This document shows, in pieces, positions 1-5,506 of a stretch of 28,300 nucleotides of DNA; positions within the stretch are counted from its first letter, which is position 1, and each line of letters opens with the position of its first letter. The notes beneath the pieces were generated by a model. That model made no database searches. It had not been told where the DNA came from and saw nothing but the letters and a program-made list of their open reading frames with translations. The position numbers were made by a program, and so were the translations under genes. The stretch comes from a virus. The stretch is from positions 1-28,300 of the IMG/VR virus record IMGVR_UViG_3300020578_000340; one strand, given 5' to 3'.

Positions 1-162
1 GACGATACCGAGGCGTTCGCGGTGACGATTCGCGGCGGAGCGGGCGACCGATTCACCGCTGAGGTTGAGTTGCTGGGCGATGTGCGCCCACGACTGGTTC
101 AACTGTCGCATCTCGTATGCTTGGCGGTCAACCCATTCGGTGTGAAGTGTTCGGCGTGGCAT
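1..162 (-). CDS. Small helix-turn-helix protein, partial at window edge
   Basis: Fifty-four codons are open to the window edge without a stop. The visible part begins MPRRTLHTEWVDRQAYEMRQ and continues into a helix-turn-helix-like stretch at residues 20-50 (SWAHIAQQLNLSGESVARSA), with W25, A27, I28 and A29 placed like helix 2 of an HTH and a basic tail after it. This suggests a DNA-binding protein such as a small regulator or terminase-small-subunit-like factor; the family is not certain. The ATG at 162 is preceded by AAGGGAG and lies just downstream of a strong promoter (190-219), so it heads its own transcription unit. The C-terminus is outside the window. Confidence 0.6.
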   Translation of the reverse strand, partial: MPRRTLHTEWVDRQAYEMRQLNQSWAHIAQQLNLSGESVARSAANRHRERLGIV

Positions 163-189
163 CTAGTTGGTGCTCCCTTCCACGACTAC

Positions 190-219
190 ATCGTACCCCA
201 TTCGTGCCCCGTTCGTCAA
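190..219 (-). promoter_or_regulatory. Sigma70-type promoter P1 with GGGG spacer element
   Basis: On the minus strand, TTGACG (214-219) and TACGAT (190-195) are separated by 18 bp. The spacer contains GGGGCA, then CGAAT, then GGGG directly against the -10. A box beginning TTGACAAAAAGT occupies 220-243 just upstream of the -35 and matches the box upstream of P2 at identical spacing. It drives the partial HTH gene. Confidence 0.7.
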
Positions 220-247
220 CCGCTCGGCTTTACTTTTTGTCAAGCGG

Positions 248-706
248 TCAACCAATCTGCTCGCCGTGCCCCGTTCGCACCAGCGGCATCGCATCCCCCA
301 TGTAGAGCACCCTGCCCTCACTGGCGAGCCTGCGGAGCGTCCTCGGGGCGACCCGATAGTAGAGGCTCAGCGACCATGCCCGAGCATCGTCCTCTTTGTC
401 CGCGACCATCCTGCTCGGGTGACTGTGTTGGTAGGCGTGACGGAACTCGTGGAGCAAGGTCACGATTGACGGGTACGGCATGTGGATGCTGTTGGTGGCG
501 TGACGGTAGTAGCCCGCGCCCGCCCCCCGAGGCTGATGGTGCAGTGTCGGCGTTGACACACCGTAGACGGCGGACACCTCAGCCAACCAAAGACGCGACT
601 TCTCCCACTGTGATTCAGGCGGTACTGCTGTCCACCCCTTGATGAGTCGGCGTGTCGCGTCAAGCGTTTTGCGGTGCTGGTTGCGGAATCGGCGATGGTA
701 CCTCAT
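248..706 (-). CDS. Phage zinc metallopeptidase-like protein (HEFRH)
   Basis: A 152-residue protein with the zinc-binding motif HEFRHAYQH at residues 86-94 (H86, E87, H90), followed by an acidic stretch and DARAWSLSLYY at about 107-117 that could supply the third metal ligand. This HExxH plus downstream acidic-residue layout is typical of small phage or ImmA/IrrE-like peptidases; the substrate cannot be told. The N-terminus is strongly basic. The ATG at 706 lies one base after the stop of the preceding gene (TGAcATG), so the two are translationally coupled; longer upstream starts would run inside that gene. It is followed by the P1 intergenic region. A non-proteolytic metal-binding role is possible. 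Confidence 0.65.
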   Translation of the reverse strand: MRYHRRFRNQHRKTLDATRRLIKGWTAVPPESQWEKSRLWLAEVSAVYGVSTPTLHHQPRGAGAGYYRHATNSIHMPYPSIVTLLHEFRHAYQHSHPSRMVADKEDDARAWSLSLYYRVAPRTLRRLASEGRVLYMGDAMPLVRTGHGEQIG

Positions 707-707
707 G

Positions 708-1103
708 TCAATCCATCCTTGAGTAGGCGCCCGCGTTGATTCCGTGCCTCTTGAGCACTTGGACGAACCCCGCGGCGTAAGCGTGTTTGCGTTCCATGCT
801 CTGCCCGTAGTCGCCAACCCAAATCGTCCAGCCGCCTTGGTACGAATCCAAGCGACCGATGCCTTGAGCCTTGAGGTACTTGACGAATCCGCCCCGCGCA
901 GGTTTGATGTTGACCCACGCGAACCCGCAGACGCCCCCCTCCACGACCCATTGCTTACCGCCTTTGAGCGGCGTGTCGGTCAGCCCGACGCTTTCGTAGA
1001 CGAGCATCGGTGTCGGTGTCGTCGCCGTTGCGGCGGCTACGCCGTGTCGGTGAGCCTCCTCATAAATGAGGCGGAAATCTTGCTTGGTTTTGGTGGTGCT
1101 AAT
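708..1103 (-). CDS. Conserved phage protein of unknown function, probable ATT start
   Basis: A 131-residue protein with a conserved-looking C-terminal half (WVNIKPARGGFVKYLKAQGI, then DSYQGGW, WVGDYGQSMERK and AYAAGF). I recall similar sequences in actinophages without a known function. A strong promoter (1128-1156) places the transcript start near 1121, and the mRNA then carries AAAGGAG, six bases, and ATT at 1103-1101. No ATG, GTG or TTG lies in frame at a proper distance: GTG at 1122 precedes the Shine-Dalgarno and ATG at 1140 lies upstream of the -10. The next in-frame ATG (PMLVYE) would remove about 30 residues and lacks such a site. ATT initiation is rare but known (infC). The gene ends one base before the metallopeptidase. 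Confidence 0.7.
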   Translation of the reverse strand: MSTTKTKQDFRLIYEEAHRHGVAAATATTPTPMLVYESVGLTDTPLKGGKQWVVEGGVCGFAWVNIKPARGGFVKYLKAQGIGRLDSYQGGWTIWVGDYGQSMERKHAYAAGFVQVLKRHGINAGAYSRMD

Positions 1104-1127
1104 GGTGGTCTCCTTTCCCACACTTGA

Positions 1128-1156
1128 ATCATACCCCATCGGTGCCCCAAGGTCAA
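1128..1156 (-). promoter_or_regulatory. Sigma70-type promoter P2 with GGGG spacer element
   Basis: On the minus strand, TTGACC (1151-1156) and TATGAT (1128-1133) are spaced by exactly 17 bp. The spacer reads TT, GGGGCA, CCGAT, GGGG. An A-rich box starting TTTACAAAAAAT at 1157-1180 precedes the -35, in the same position as at P1. It drives the ATT-initiated gene and probably the metallopeptidase. Confidence 0.75.
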
Positions 1157-1200
1157 GTGTTTCGGTTGATTTTTTGTAAAGATTTTGGGTCGCACGAGGC

Positions 1201-1229
1201 TTGACAATGGGGCAGGTGTGGGGTAGTAT
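1201..1229 (+). promoter_or_regulatory. Sigma70-type promoter P3 for a leaderless plus-strand gene
   Basis: TTGACA (1201-1206), 17 bp and TAGTAT (1224-1229). The spacer reads AT, GGGGCA, GGTGT, GGGG, the same element as P1 and P2. The expected transcription start is about 1236, which coincides with the first base of the gene's GTG start. P2 and P3 are divergent, with their -35 boxes about 45 bp apart. Confidence 0.75.
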
Positions 1230-1235
1230 TGAATC

Positions 1236-1697
1236 GTGATGAGGAACCGCTACAAGGGCGTCTGCAAAAACTGCGGCAAAACCGTTCCCGCCGAGGAGGG
1301 CTTCTACGAGGGCGGTTGGGTGACCTGCTCGGAAATCGTGTGGCGAAATCACGCGCCAGAATCGTTGCATCAGCACATCACGAATCCTCTCAACTTCTCT
1401 TGCTTGGATGATTTCAACGCCAAGGCTGGCACCACCTTTGAGGACGCTCAGGCGGTGTGGCGTGTGATGGAAGCGGAGCGTATTGCAAGTTTGCCTACCG
1501 CGGAGGAGATTGCGGCGAACAAGGCGAAGAGTGACGCCCTGAACAAAGAGTTCCGCAAACAGCGTCGTGAGGAACTCAAGCGGTTGAAAGAAGAGAACAT
1601 TTGCCCGCGATGCGACGGCAAGGGTGGAGGCGCTCAATGGTTCGCGACTGGTTGGACTTGCCACCGATGCTTCGGTTCTGGCAAGTACTTCAACTAA
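1236..1697 (+). CDS. Zinc-ribbon protein with N- and C-terminal CxxC motifs
   Basis: The only plus-strand gene in the window, 153 residues. An N-terminal CKNC motif (residues 10-13) and a C at about 31 suggest one metal site. The C-terminus carries CPRCDGKGGG and, further on, CHRCFGSGKYFN, a DnaJ-like cysteine/glycine zinc finger. The middle is a charged helix (KAKSDALNKEFRKQRREELK). The role is unknown; DNA, RNA or protein binding are all possible. GTG at 1236 is followed directly by ATG at 1239, and promoter P3 predicts transcription starting at or next to this codon, so the mRNA is probably leaderless. Its TAA overlaps the TAG of the converging gene by two bases. It also carries one GATGCGA word in its own coding orientation. 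Confidence 0.8.
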   Translation: MMRNRYKGVCKNCGKTVPAEEGFYEGGWVTCSEIVWRNHAPESLHQHITNPLNFSCLDDFNAKAGTTFEDAQAVWRVMEAERIASLPTAEEIAANKAKSDALNKEFRKQRREELKRLKEENICPRCDGKGGGAQWFATGWTCHRCFGSGKYFN

Positions 1698-2035
1698 TCG
1701 TTCGTCTGATACCTGACATTGGCGTTCAGCGACCGTAGGGCGTCAATGGATGTGCGGAGGAACAGCAACGATTCCCTGCACGATTTGACGAGCGCTTCGG
1801 CGACCTTGTGGTCGGCGAACAAGTGTTTGCAAGCGTTGTCCGCTTGAGCCTCCCTGTCCCTGATTGTTCCAGCCGTGGTCAGATACATTTTCGCCCACTC
1901 GGCTTTCAACGCCGATTCTTTTTGCGCTGAGTCAACCGCCAGTTTCTCAAACTCCTCGGTCTTGGATTCCAACTCCCAAACGAGTCGCATCATCTCTTTC
2001 TCAACATCTACCTGCGCGATTGGTTGGGTTCTCAC
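1694..2035 (-). CDS. Coiled-coil phage protein of unknown function
   Basis: A 113-residue, mostly alpha-helical and charged protein, with long helices from about residue 10 to 60 and from 70 to 105 (KVAEALVKSCRESLLFLRTS). Similar small helical proteins occur in the replication regions of actinophages, but I know of no assigned role. The GTG start at 2035 overlaps the previous stop in a GTGA coupling and is preceded by GAGGAAGAG; the more upstream ATG at 2098 would lie well inside the neighbour. It is the last gene of the leftward replication cluster and converges tail to tail with the plus-strand zinc-ribbon gene. Confidence 0.65.
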   Translation of the reverse strand: MRTQPIAQVDVEKEMMRLVWELESKTEEFEKLAVDSAQKESALKAEWAKMYLTTAGTIRDREAQADNACKHLFADHKVAEALVKSCRESLLFLRTSIDALRSLNANVRYQTND

Positions 2036-2289
2036 GCCTCTTCCTCGGGGTGTTTGCGGAGGTCGGCGAACAGGGCTTGGTCGGTTACGCCGCACCATTC
2101 AGCAATCTGACGGTAGGGGATGCGCCTCTCTCGTAACCGCCTGACGATGCTTCTGCGTTGCTGTCCGAGACGAATCACCGAGTTTTGGTGCTCTCGCATC
2201 ATCTGGGTCAGCAACTTCACTTTCTTGAGGTCGTCGTCTACCCCCACGGTGTCCAGATTCTCAATGAGTACTTCACCCATGTCTTGCAC
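2032..2289 (-). CDS. Small helix-turn-helix protein
   Basis: An 85-residue protein with an acidic N-terminal third, a helical middle (LTQMMREHQNSVIRLGQQRR) and a C-terminal HTH-like segment at about residues 57-79 (IPYRQIAEWCGVTDQALFAD), typical of small Xre- or sigma-region-4-like DNA-binding domains. It probably binds DNA as a phage regulator; the target is unknown. The GTG start at 2289 is favoured by GGAGG five bases upstream. It overlaps the next gene by GTGA. The acidic tail HPEEEA is encoded by the bases that provide the next gene's ribosome binding site. Confidence 0.65.
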   Translation of the reverse strand: MQDMGEVLIENLDTVGVDDDLKKVKLLTQMMREHQNSVIRLGQQRRSIVRRLRERRIPYRQIAEWCGVTDQALFADLRKHPEEEA

Positions 2290-2313
2290 GGTCGCCTCCT
2301 AAGTGTGGTCAAT

Positions 2314-2751
2314 CTACCATTCGTCTATTGGGTCGTTGACTGGATACCCGACGACGAGAATGGTGATGAAATCAAACTTCGCCCGTTGCGGTGCGTGGAA
2401 CTCAATCGCCTCCAAGTGTTCACCAGTGTCATCTTGAAAAAGTCCGCCGTCCACCATGCCGTCAATCGCCGCTTTCACGGCGGGCATACAGGCGCCAGTG
2501 TCTTGCAACCTGCCTTTCATCTCCAGAAACACCGAGACCCGTGCCTGCGTCAACTCAACACAGCCGTATTCTTTGGTCGCATCAGCGAAGATGGTGCGCC
2601 ACTCTTTCGTGTTCTTTGCCCTCGTCCAACGGTTCCCCGCACGCTCAGAGTTCACCGTCCACGGTCTCGCCCGATAATGAAACGAGTACATCAACTCGCC
2701 CTCATCGTTGATGTCGGTGACGATGTTGATGAGCGGGGCAGGCATTGCCAT
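2314..2751 (-). CDS. RusA-like Holliday junction resolvase
   Basis: A 145-residue protein with the RusA layout: an N-terminal beta strand region with PWTVNSERAGNRWTR, a central strand (ARVSVFLEM), then VKAAIDGMVDGGLFQDDTGE at residues 90-109. The aspartates in IDGMVD and QDD occupy the positions of the metal-binding aspartates that RusA uses to cut four-way junctions. Length is close to the usual 120-150. It would resolve recombination or replication intermediates before packaging, which fits the neighbouring exonuclease, annealing protein and HNH nuclease. Either ATG at 2751 or the one at 2745 could be the start, as both lie behind a GGGATGG stretch. One catalytic aspartate cannot be assigned with certainty by eye. 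Confidence 0.75.
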   Translation of the reverse strand: MAMPAPLINIVTDINDEGELMYSFHYRARPWTVNSERAGNRWTRAKNTKEWRTIFADATKEYGCVELTQARVSVFLEMKGRLQDTGACMPAVKAAIDGMVDGGLFQDDTGEHLEAIEFHAPQRAKFDFITILVVGYPVNDPIDEW

Positions 2752-2760
2752 CCCGCGACT

Positions 2761-3075
2761 TTACTCGGTCTTACGAAGGCGTAGAAGCCCTCTACGAGCC
2801 GCTTCCTTGGGGTTGGCGTGAATCCACTCGTGGCACCAGAAACACACGCCTAGGAGGTTCTCAGGCTGGTTTCCGCCCCCTTGCGACCTGCGGAGGACAT
2901 GATGCACATGGTCAACCTGACCCGAGCATCCCCTCACTCGGGCTTCGCATCGCGACCCACAGCGTTTGATGACCACACCGCGAGCCTTACGCCACTCAGC
3001 GGTCGGTCGCGACTTCCTCTTGAACGCCGTCCGTCTCAAAGGTTTGCCCCGAGCCAACGGCTTTCGGCGTCGCAT
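2761..3075 (-). CDS. HNH endonuclease
   Basis: A 104-residue HNH nuclease. The basic N-terminus (KPLARGKPLRRTAFKRKS) precedes the core: C in RCEARVRGC, then VDHVHHVLRR at about residues 54-63 (catalytic H), N at GGGNQPENLL, then VCFWCHEWIHANP with the C-terminal zinc/histidine motif. Short HNH proteins of this type in phages cut DNA, often near terminase, but this copy sits in the replication cluster and may act in DNA processing or as a free-standing homing-like nuclease. The ATG at 3075 has GGGGAG seven bases upstream and overlaps the helicase-loader gene by 80 bp, unusually long for this genome; internal starts would lose the basic arm. Confidence 0.85.
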   Translation of the reverse strand: MRRRKPLARGKPLRRTAFKRKSRPTAEWRKARGVVIKRCGSRCEARVRGCSGQVDHVHHVLRRSQGGGNQPENLLGVCFWCHEWIHANPKEAARRGLLRLRKTE

Positions 3076-3535
3076 GGCTCAACTCCCCGACTGCCGATAA
3101 CAGTGCCGACCTGTCATGCTCTTCAGCCAGTTTGTCATACAACTTGAAGAAGTGCGCCCTCAACACCCCTTGGTTCTCGCTGTCACAGATTTCCCGCCAA
3201 CCGATTGCGTCAACCGTTTTCTGGACTGCTGGGTCGGCGAACTGCGGGCGACCGTAACGCCCTACATCCCTCAGCAACACCATCACCTGCGACCATCCCT
3301 CAGCGGCGGACGGCGACATCAGCCCCGCCTGCCTCAATACCTCTTTGCGGATGGTAGCCGCACTCGGGAACATCTCGGAGGTGCGGATGATTGCACCAAC
3401 CGACCGTTCACAGTCGCCATACCGCAAATCCCGCAAGACCTCGTGATACATCGCCGCGGTTTCCTTGGAAACTTTCGCATAGGGGTAGGCGCTCGCCAAG
3501 ATGGCGAGTATCGCCGCGGTCTCCCTTTTCTCCAT
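2996..3535 (-). CDS. Replicative helicase loader/inhibitor-like protein
   Basis: A 179-residue protein starting MEKRETAAILAILASAYPYA. Residues 1-70 follow the pattern of the G39P-type helicase loader/inhibitor N-terminal domain: an AYPYAKVSKETAAMYHEVLRD-like stretch, a region around GDCERSVGAIIRTSEMFP, then a loading-domain helix. A C-terminal helical part holds RAHFFKLYDKLAEEHD. It probably brings a DnaB-type helicase (phage-encoded elsewhere or host) to the origin. The start at 3535 overlaps the previous stop (TGATG). The gene follows an initiator-like gene by one open reading frame, as expected of an origin-recognition plus loader pair. The assignment rests on pattern recognition, not alignment. 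Confidence 0.6.
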   Translation of the reverse strand: MEKRETAAILAILASAYPYAKVSKETAAMYHEVLRDLRYGDCERSVGAIIRTSEMFPSAATIRKEVLRQAGLMSPSAAEGWSQVMVLLRDVGRYGRPQFADPAVQKTVDAIGWREICDSENQGVLRAHFFKLYDKLAEEHDRSALLSAVGELSHATPKAVGSGQTFETDGVQEEVATDR

Positions 3536-3987
3536 CAGCCGTCCCACTCCTTTTCGTACAGCACTCGCATCACATCGTCTGGTTGCAACAAGAATCCTAT
3601 GGCGGGATTGTCTGAGTGCTCCGCCAACATCTTGCCTTCCAATCGTTCGGTGTGAGCGAGAATGAAACGGCGCAACCTCGGGACGGACATGACGACGAAA
3701 CTTTCGTTCAATCCGTACACATACACCCACCAATCGGCTTCGGTCACATTTATTCCGCTCGGTTTCCAAATCGGTTCACCGTTCTCGTCGGTTTTGCGTT
3801 GCGCCCACTGGTGCGTTTCCACCACCATCCGCCCGTTACGGTACCTGTCAGCCTTCACTTCCCAACGGCTCTCAAATACCATGAGCACGAAGCCTTCGGC
3901 TCGTAACCCGAACTCCAAATCGTCGGCGAAGTTGAAACGCTCGTAGCGTCGCCCGTCCTTGTCAAACCTCGGTTCGTAACCCGCCAT
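3535..3987 (-). CDS. PD-(D/E)XK-like nuclease, putative
   Basis: A 150-residue protein. Residues 40-90 show a pattern used by small phage PD-(D/E)XK enzymes: WEVKAD (E43, K45), then RMVVETHQ with E57, then KPSGINVTEADWWVYVYG (residues 75-92), where the PSG and T-x-A-D-W/Y-W elements are typical. D23 or E25 near the N-terminus could serve as the first acidic residue. I infer a DNA-end or junction nuclease working with the loader and RusA genes; a resolvase or anti-host nuclease are alternatives. The start at 3987 overlaps the initiator stop by one base (TGATG). No experimental family member can be named with confidence. Confidence 0.5.
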   Translation of the reverse strand: MAGYEPRFDKDGRRYERFNFADDLEFGLRAEGFVLMVFESRWEVKADRYRNGRMVVETHQWAQRKTDENGEPIWKPSGINVTEADWWVYVYGLNESFVVMSVPRLRRFILAHTERLEGKMLAEHSDNPAIGFLLQPDDVMRVLYEKEWDG

Positions 3988-4715
3988 CAGTCATCCCTCT
4001 CCGAGTCCAAGAAATCCATGATGCCACTGACCCTCCTACGGGTTCGCATCGCCTCACCGCGCAGACGGTCAAAATGGTGGCGCAACTTCTCCGTGGAACG
4101 AATGTTCATTGACCAAAACTCCGACTGTGCCGCCCAGCGGATTGCGCCCTCCAAATCCTCCGCGCTCCGACCGTCAATCCGCAACGCCCGCTCCATGCAC
4201 GCGATTGCCTTGTCGTTGGTTGCAGGTCGGTCATAACCGTTTGCCTCCACGAGGTCTGCCAACAGGTTCGTCAAAGCGACGGCGTCGGACATAAAAATGG
4301 ACGGTTCTCTTGTACGGTTCTTGTACGGTTCGGGGGCATCTGGTGCCCCCCGCTCGGTCGTCAGATGCCCCCCGTGAGTGTCGTCAGATGCCCCCCGCTC
4401 ACCAACGAGGGGCACCTCATGCCCCCCGCCCATCATCAGGTTGTAACCCAACGGACGCTTATCGGCGCGAGTGATGTACGCCGCGACGATACGGTCGTCG
4501 CATCGCCGAATCAGCCCACGGCGTTCCAACTCGCGCAGATTGACGCGAATGGCACGCTCGGACAACATCGTGTACCTGCCGATGGTCGCCACCGCGGGGA
4601 ACGCCGATGTGCCGTCAGGACGCGCATGGTTCGCCAATGCAATCATCACCAGTTTCTCGGTCGGTGATTCGCATGGAGCCTCATTCAACACCCACACGAT
4701 TGCCTCTATTGACAT
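3987..4715 (-). CDS. Replication initiator-like winged-helix protein
   Basis: A 242-residue protein. Residues 18-90 form a winged helix of the phage replisome-organizer type (SPTEKLVMIALANHARPDG, FPAVATIGRYTMLSERAIRV, then LERRGLIRR), resembling initiator proteins such as lambda O-like and DnaD-like genes. A glycine- and acid-rich linker at about 96-135 is encoded by a cluster of GGGGGGCAT repeats that look like iterons, so the protein may bind its own gene as origin. The C-terminal half is helical (EDLEGAIRWAAQSEFWSMNI). ATG at 4715 is chosen over TTG at 4730 because GAGGGATGG precedes it. It lies directly upstream of the nuclease and loader genes, and a strong hairpin separates it from the recombination genes. 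Confidence 0.7.
   Translation of the reverse strand: MSIEAIVWVLNEAPCESPTEKLVMIALANHARPDGTSAFPAVATIGRYTMLSERAIRVNLRELERRGLIRRCDDRIVAAYITRADKRPLGYNLMMGGGHEVPLVGERGASDDTHGGHLTTERGAPDAPEPYKNRTREPSIFMSDAVALTNLLADLVEANGYDRPATNDKAIACMERALRIDGRSAEDLEGAIRWAAQSEFWSMNIRSTEKLRHHFDRLRGEAMRTRRRVSGIMDFLDSERDD
4310..4427. repeat. Iteron-like repeat cluster inside initiator gene, putative origin
   Basis: Plus-strand copies of TGCCCCC(C) lie at 4344, 4366, 4389 and 4420, and inverted copies GGGG(G)CA at 4332 and 4409. The copies at 4366 and 4389 are embedded in a longer direct repeat (GTCGTCAGATGCCCCCCG). GGGGGCA at 4332 and TGCCCCC at 4344 form a perfect inverted pair around five bases. Next to them, TTGTACGGTTC is repeated twice head to tail (4310-4320, 4321-4331). 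Position within an initiator gene resembles the lambda origin inside gene O. No clear AT-rich unwinding region is visible beside it, so the origin call is inference. Confidence 0.55.
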
Positions 4716-4785
4716 GCAACCATCCCTCAAAACCTGAACCGTACTGCCATCAGCACGGCGTTGTCACCACATTACCTTATGACAC

Positions 4786-4820
4786 GGTGATGCGGGGCAA
4801 GCACGGCGCCCCGCGTCACC
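4786..4820 (-). terminator. Strong hairpin between recombination and replication genes
   Basis: A 13-bp stem with one mismatch (GGTGATGCGGGGC, 4786-4798, against GCCCCGCGTCACC, 4808-4820) and a 9-base loop begins about six bases after the stop of the ERF-like gene. No U tract follows, so it is either an actinobacterial-type terminator or attenuator without U tract, an mRNA end stabiliser, or a protein site; the stem contains the GGGGC core seen in the iterons. Confidence 0.5.
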
Positions 4821-4826
4821 ACCAAA

Positions 4827-5504
4827 TCAGAACGGCTCTTCGTCCGATGGGCTGAGCAACGAAACTTTCGGTTTCGCTTTCGGTGCTGGTCCGTCCGCTG
4901 GGTTGAGGATGGCGTCAATGACCGACGACGCTTCCTTGGCGGTCATCGCCCCCAATGAGTCAACCTGCTTGCCCAAGGTCTCGGTCGCCAACATGGTCGC
5001 ATCGGCGTTGCGTTCGTCTGCGAGACGCTCAAGGAACTTGATTTGCTTGGGGGTCGCCAAAGAAGCGCCGCCCCCAGTGGAGGGAGGGCGAACCGAGGAC
5101 GGCGCCACCTTTGACTTGGGGAAAAGCGTAGACACTTTTTCTGCGGTCATAACTCCACCTCGGTTGGTCACCTCCTCTGCTGACGCGATGTTGCGCTTGG
5201 TGTCCGCCGCGAGCGCGGCGACGATTGCGCGTCCCCACGCCGATGATTCACACACCATCAACTCCGAACCCCGCAACTGTTGCGAGACGGCAGGGAACGG
5301 CTCCCACGCCATCCCCACGCCTGCGGCTTGGTCATCGGGAGTCCTGTATGCCGCCGCAACCACCACGACGAATACCTTGTCACCGATTTCCACGATGTCG
5401 TAAGGCTTGTTCGGGTTGAGCGGACGAAGGGAACCCTGCGGATACTTGTCCCTGAAGATGGCGATTCGTTCCGCCACCGTCACATAGTCGTCTGAAATGG
5501 GCAT
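4827..5504 (-). CDS. ERF-like single-strand annealing / ssDNA-binding protein
   Basis: A 225-residue protein. Residues 1-115 follow the pattern of small ERF-type phage recombination proteins: YVTVAERIAIFRDKYPQG, a beta-rich middle (KVFVVVVAAAYRTPD), then SELMVCESSAWGRAIVAALA in place of the usual SxLENAETSAxGRAL motif. A Pro/Ser/Gly linker leads to a short helical region (PKQIKFLERLADE) and an acidic tip ending SDEEPF, similar to the bacterial SSB tip that recruits partner proteins. It lies two bases downstream of the YqaJ exonuclease stop, the normal exonuclease-annealase pair for end-driven recombination. The C-rich E-S-S variant of the conserved motif is a departure from the typical family. 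Confidence 0.65.
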   Translation of the reverse strand: MPISDDYVTVAERIAIFRDKYPQGSLRPLNPNKPYDIVEIGDKVFVVVVAAAYRTPDDQAAGVGMAWEPFPAVSQQLRGSELMVCESSAWGRAIVAALAADTKRNIASAEEVTNRGGVMTAEKVSTLFPKSKVAPSSVRPPSTGGGASLATPKQIKFLERLADERNADATMLATETLGKQVDSLGAMTAKEASSVIDAILNPADGPAPKAKPKVSLLSPSDEEPF

Positions 5505-5506
5505 GG

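Noticed and set aside
708-1664. A 318-codon minus-strand frame running from 1664 to 708
   Set aside because: Only its last 131 codons look like a protein; the upper part lies opposite the real zinc-ribbon gene and across two promoters.
4738-4767. Promoter for the initiator gene (GTGACA, 18 bp, TACGGT)
   Set aside because: Both hexamers are weak; possible but not supportable by sequence alone.
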